From NCBI GenBank assembly GCA_029239575.1, contig JARBUP010000276.1, positions 1 through 6,161 of the forward strand: 6,161 nt of DNA, read 5' to 3'. Positions 5,173 through 6,161 of the stretch are shown piece after piece (positions within the stretch are counted from its first letter, which is position 1; each line of letters opens with the position of its first letter). Source of the stretch: Bacillota bacterium. GTDB lineage: Bacteria; Bacillota; Clostridia; Tissierellales; Sedimentibacteraceae. Both the position numbers and the translations under genes were made by a program. The notes under the pieces were generated by a model. It made no database searches, was not told where the DNA came from, and was given only the letters and a program-made list of their open reading frames with translations.

Positions 5173-5673
5173 TTATGAATTAACCACGAGTTTACTTCTT
5201 CGTTCAACTAATACTACATCATGCCACTTTCCGTTATCCATTTTGCCAAGTCTTTCCCTATAACCGATTTCCCTGAAACCGCATTTTTTATGTAGATTCA
5301 AGCTTGAGGTATTCTCTTTTATAATTCCTGATTGCAGTGTCCAATAGCCGTTTCCTTCTGAGAGTTCAATTAATTTTTCCAGAAGTGCTGTACCAACTTT
5401 TTGACCTTGATACTGCTTACCAATATAGATGCTTACTTCTGCAACTCCGGCATAAATACACCGGCTGGAAACGGGAGATAGAGCAGCCCAGCCCAAAATT
5501 GTATCACCAGCCCTGGCTACCAGGCGACAGGATTCACAATGTCCTTTATTCCATTCTTCCCAGCTTGGTGCCTCACTTTGAAACGTAGCGATTTTGGTTT
5601 TTATTCCTTCCGTATAAATTTCTACAACCTGTGTCCAGTCGGATGCTTTCATAACTTCAACATTATAATCCAT
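5173..5673 (-). CDS. arsN1: GNAT N-acetyltransferase, phosphinothricin/arsinothricin type (ArsN1-like)
   Basis: A 166-residue enzyme of the GNAT superfamily, closest in pattern to phosphinothricin acetyltransferases and ArsN1, which acetylate the free amino group of glutamate analogues such as phosphinothricin or arsinothricin using acetyl-CoA. Visible features: IYTEGIKTKIATFQSE (19-34), the family's N-terminal signature; GVAEVSIYI (76-84), where Glu79 aligns with the proposed catalytic base; YQGQKVGTALLEKL (88-101), the acetyl-CoA pyrophosphate loop; ENTSSLNLHKKCGF (120-133), the alpha-4 motif; and GKWHDVVLVER (148-158), the conserved W-H-D-V near the end. The length is typical. The start at 5673 is supported by AGGAAG (5681-5686) with 7-base spacing; this site overlaps the arsM stop, suggesting coupled translation. 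The arsM neighbour favours arsinothricin over phosphinothricin as the relevant substrate. That point is inference. Confidence 0.85.
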   Translation of the reverse strand: MDYNVEVMKASDWTQVVEIYTEGIKTKIATFQSEAPSWEEWNKGHCESCRLVARAGDTILGWAALSPVSSRCIYAGVAEVSIYIGKQYQGQKVGTALLEKLIELSEGNGYWTLQSGIIKENTSSLNLHKKCGFREIGYRERLGKMDNGKWHDVVLVERRSKLVVNS

Positions 5674-5680
5674 AATTTTT

Positions 5681-5686
5681 CTTCCT
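5681..5686 (-). promoter_or_regulatory. Ribosome binding site overlapping the arsM stop codon
   Basis: Read on the minus strand, TAGGAAG joins the arsM stop TAG (5685-5687) to the Shine-Dalgarno AGGAAG of the acetyltransferase gene, 7 bases before its ATG at 5673. Ribosomes ending arsM would land on this site, which points to one transcript and coupled translation. Confidence 0.65.
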
Positions 5687-6161
5687 ACTTGTATGCCTTA
5701 ACATGTGCACCTGCAAAAGCTCCATCTAATACTTCTTCATCCATTTTAGAGTAAATGTCACATAGATTTTTGGATTCTGCAATATCTTTAATTACATCCA
5801 TAGTGTAGATGTTTACAGGGGTAATCTCAATATCTTTAAAACCAACCTTTTTCAGAATTCTTTCATAATCCTCTACGGTTAATGCACCTGAAATACAGCC
5901 CACCCACATTTGAATGTTCTGCCTTATTTCATCCGGAACAGCTTTTAATTGAATGATATCTGCTATGGCGAGCCTACCGCCTTTTTTTAGCACTCGGTAA
6001 GCCTCTCCAAGGGCATCTTCCTTGCTTTCGCTCAAATTAATTACGCAGTTTGAGGTAACTATATCAACTGTTTCATCCTGCAAGGGAATATCTTCAATAA
6101 ATCCTTTGATGAATTCCACATTTTTTGCACCGCTTTTTTTCTTATTCTGATTTGCCAATTC
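5685..6161 (-). CDS. arsM: Arsenite S-adenosylmethionine methyltransferase ArsM (5' end outside window)
   Basis: The C-terminal 158 residues of ArsM, which methylates trivalent arsenic to mono-, di- and trimethyl forms in the cytoplasm. The frame is open to the window edge. The TTG at 6158 is an internal Leu codon, not the start, so roughly 100 residues, including the first SAM-binding glycine loop, are missing. Visible: the end of the Rossmann fold with GFIEDIPLQDETVDIVTSNC, then NCVINLS (about 38-44 from the TTG), the ArsM hallmark carrying an arsenic-binding Cys. VLKKGGRLAIADI follows, then WVGCISGAL, which carries the second conserved Cys. Both Cys residues are retained, so an active enzyme is likely. 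The tail GAHVKAYK matches the end of short bacterial ArsM proteins. The acetyltransferase gene follows after 11 bases. No arsR or promoter is visible; they would lie beyond 6161. Confidence 0.93.
   Translation of the reverse strand, partial: ELANQNKKKSGAKNVEFIKGFIEDIPLQDETVDIVTSNCVINLSESKEDALGEAYRVLKKGGRLAIADIIQLKAVPDEIRQNIQMWVGCISGALTVEDYERILKKVGFKDIEITPVNIYTMDVIKDIAESKNLCDIYSKMDEEVLDGAFAGAHVKAYK

Noticed and set aside
5337..5754. Two plus-strand open frames opposite the acetyltransferase and arsM genes
   Set aside because: Both are antisense to well-supported genes and their products look like reverse-strand shadows.

Overview
The window is AT-rich, with strong Shine-Dalgarno sites, a TTG start and AT-rich stem-loop terminators. 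It looks like chromosomal DNA of an anaerobic low-GC Firmicute (Clostridia or Tissierellia type; a Sedimentibacter-like organism would fit, but this is inference from style and gene content, not an identification). Both ends cut genes.

Left part (1-903): the C-terminal half of a sensor histidine kinase on the + strand, with H, N, G1, F and G2 boxes intact, closed by a clear rho-independent terminator. Then come about 670 bases without an intact gene. They hold a short minus-strand remnant resembling the extreme C-terminus of a type I restriction subunit (HsdR), several inverted repeats and two likely minus-strand terminators.

Middle part (1573-3119): two minus-strand genes, an ICMT/PEMT-type membrane methyltransferase and a MazG-like protein. 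They lie about 220 bases apart and are probably separate transcription units. Divergent from the MazG-like gene is a small conserved-hypothetical gene with a good promoter and ribosome binding site, broken by one missing base in an A-run.

Central gene (3317-4600): the most unusual item. It encodes a complete DctP-type TRAP solute-binding fold with its family ligand-site residues. It has no signal peptide or lipobox and no DctQ/DctM permease genes beside it. In front of the fold sits a shortened beta-sandwich domain of the kind seen on clostridial peptidoglycan-binding and spore cortex-lytic-like proteins. Translation starts at a TTG directly after an in-frame stop. Related palindromic elements lie on both sides, and a third copy lies near 1452.

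Right part (4882-6161): a tight minus-strand operon of visibly higher GC content: arsM (arsenite S-adenosylmethionine methyltransferase, 5' end outside the window), a GNAT acetyltransferase of the phosphinothricin/arsinothricin type (ArsN1-like), and a small one-helix membrane protein gene that appears frameshifted. A terminator follows at 4882-4911. ArsM would methylate arsenite and the acetyltransferase would inactivate arsinothricin or a similar glutamate analogue, so this is an arsenic-resistance module, possibly acquired.
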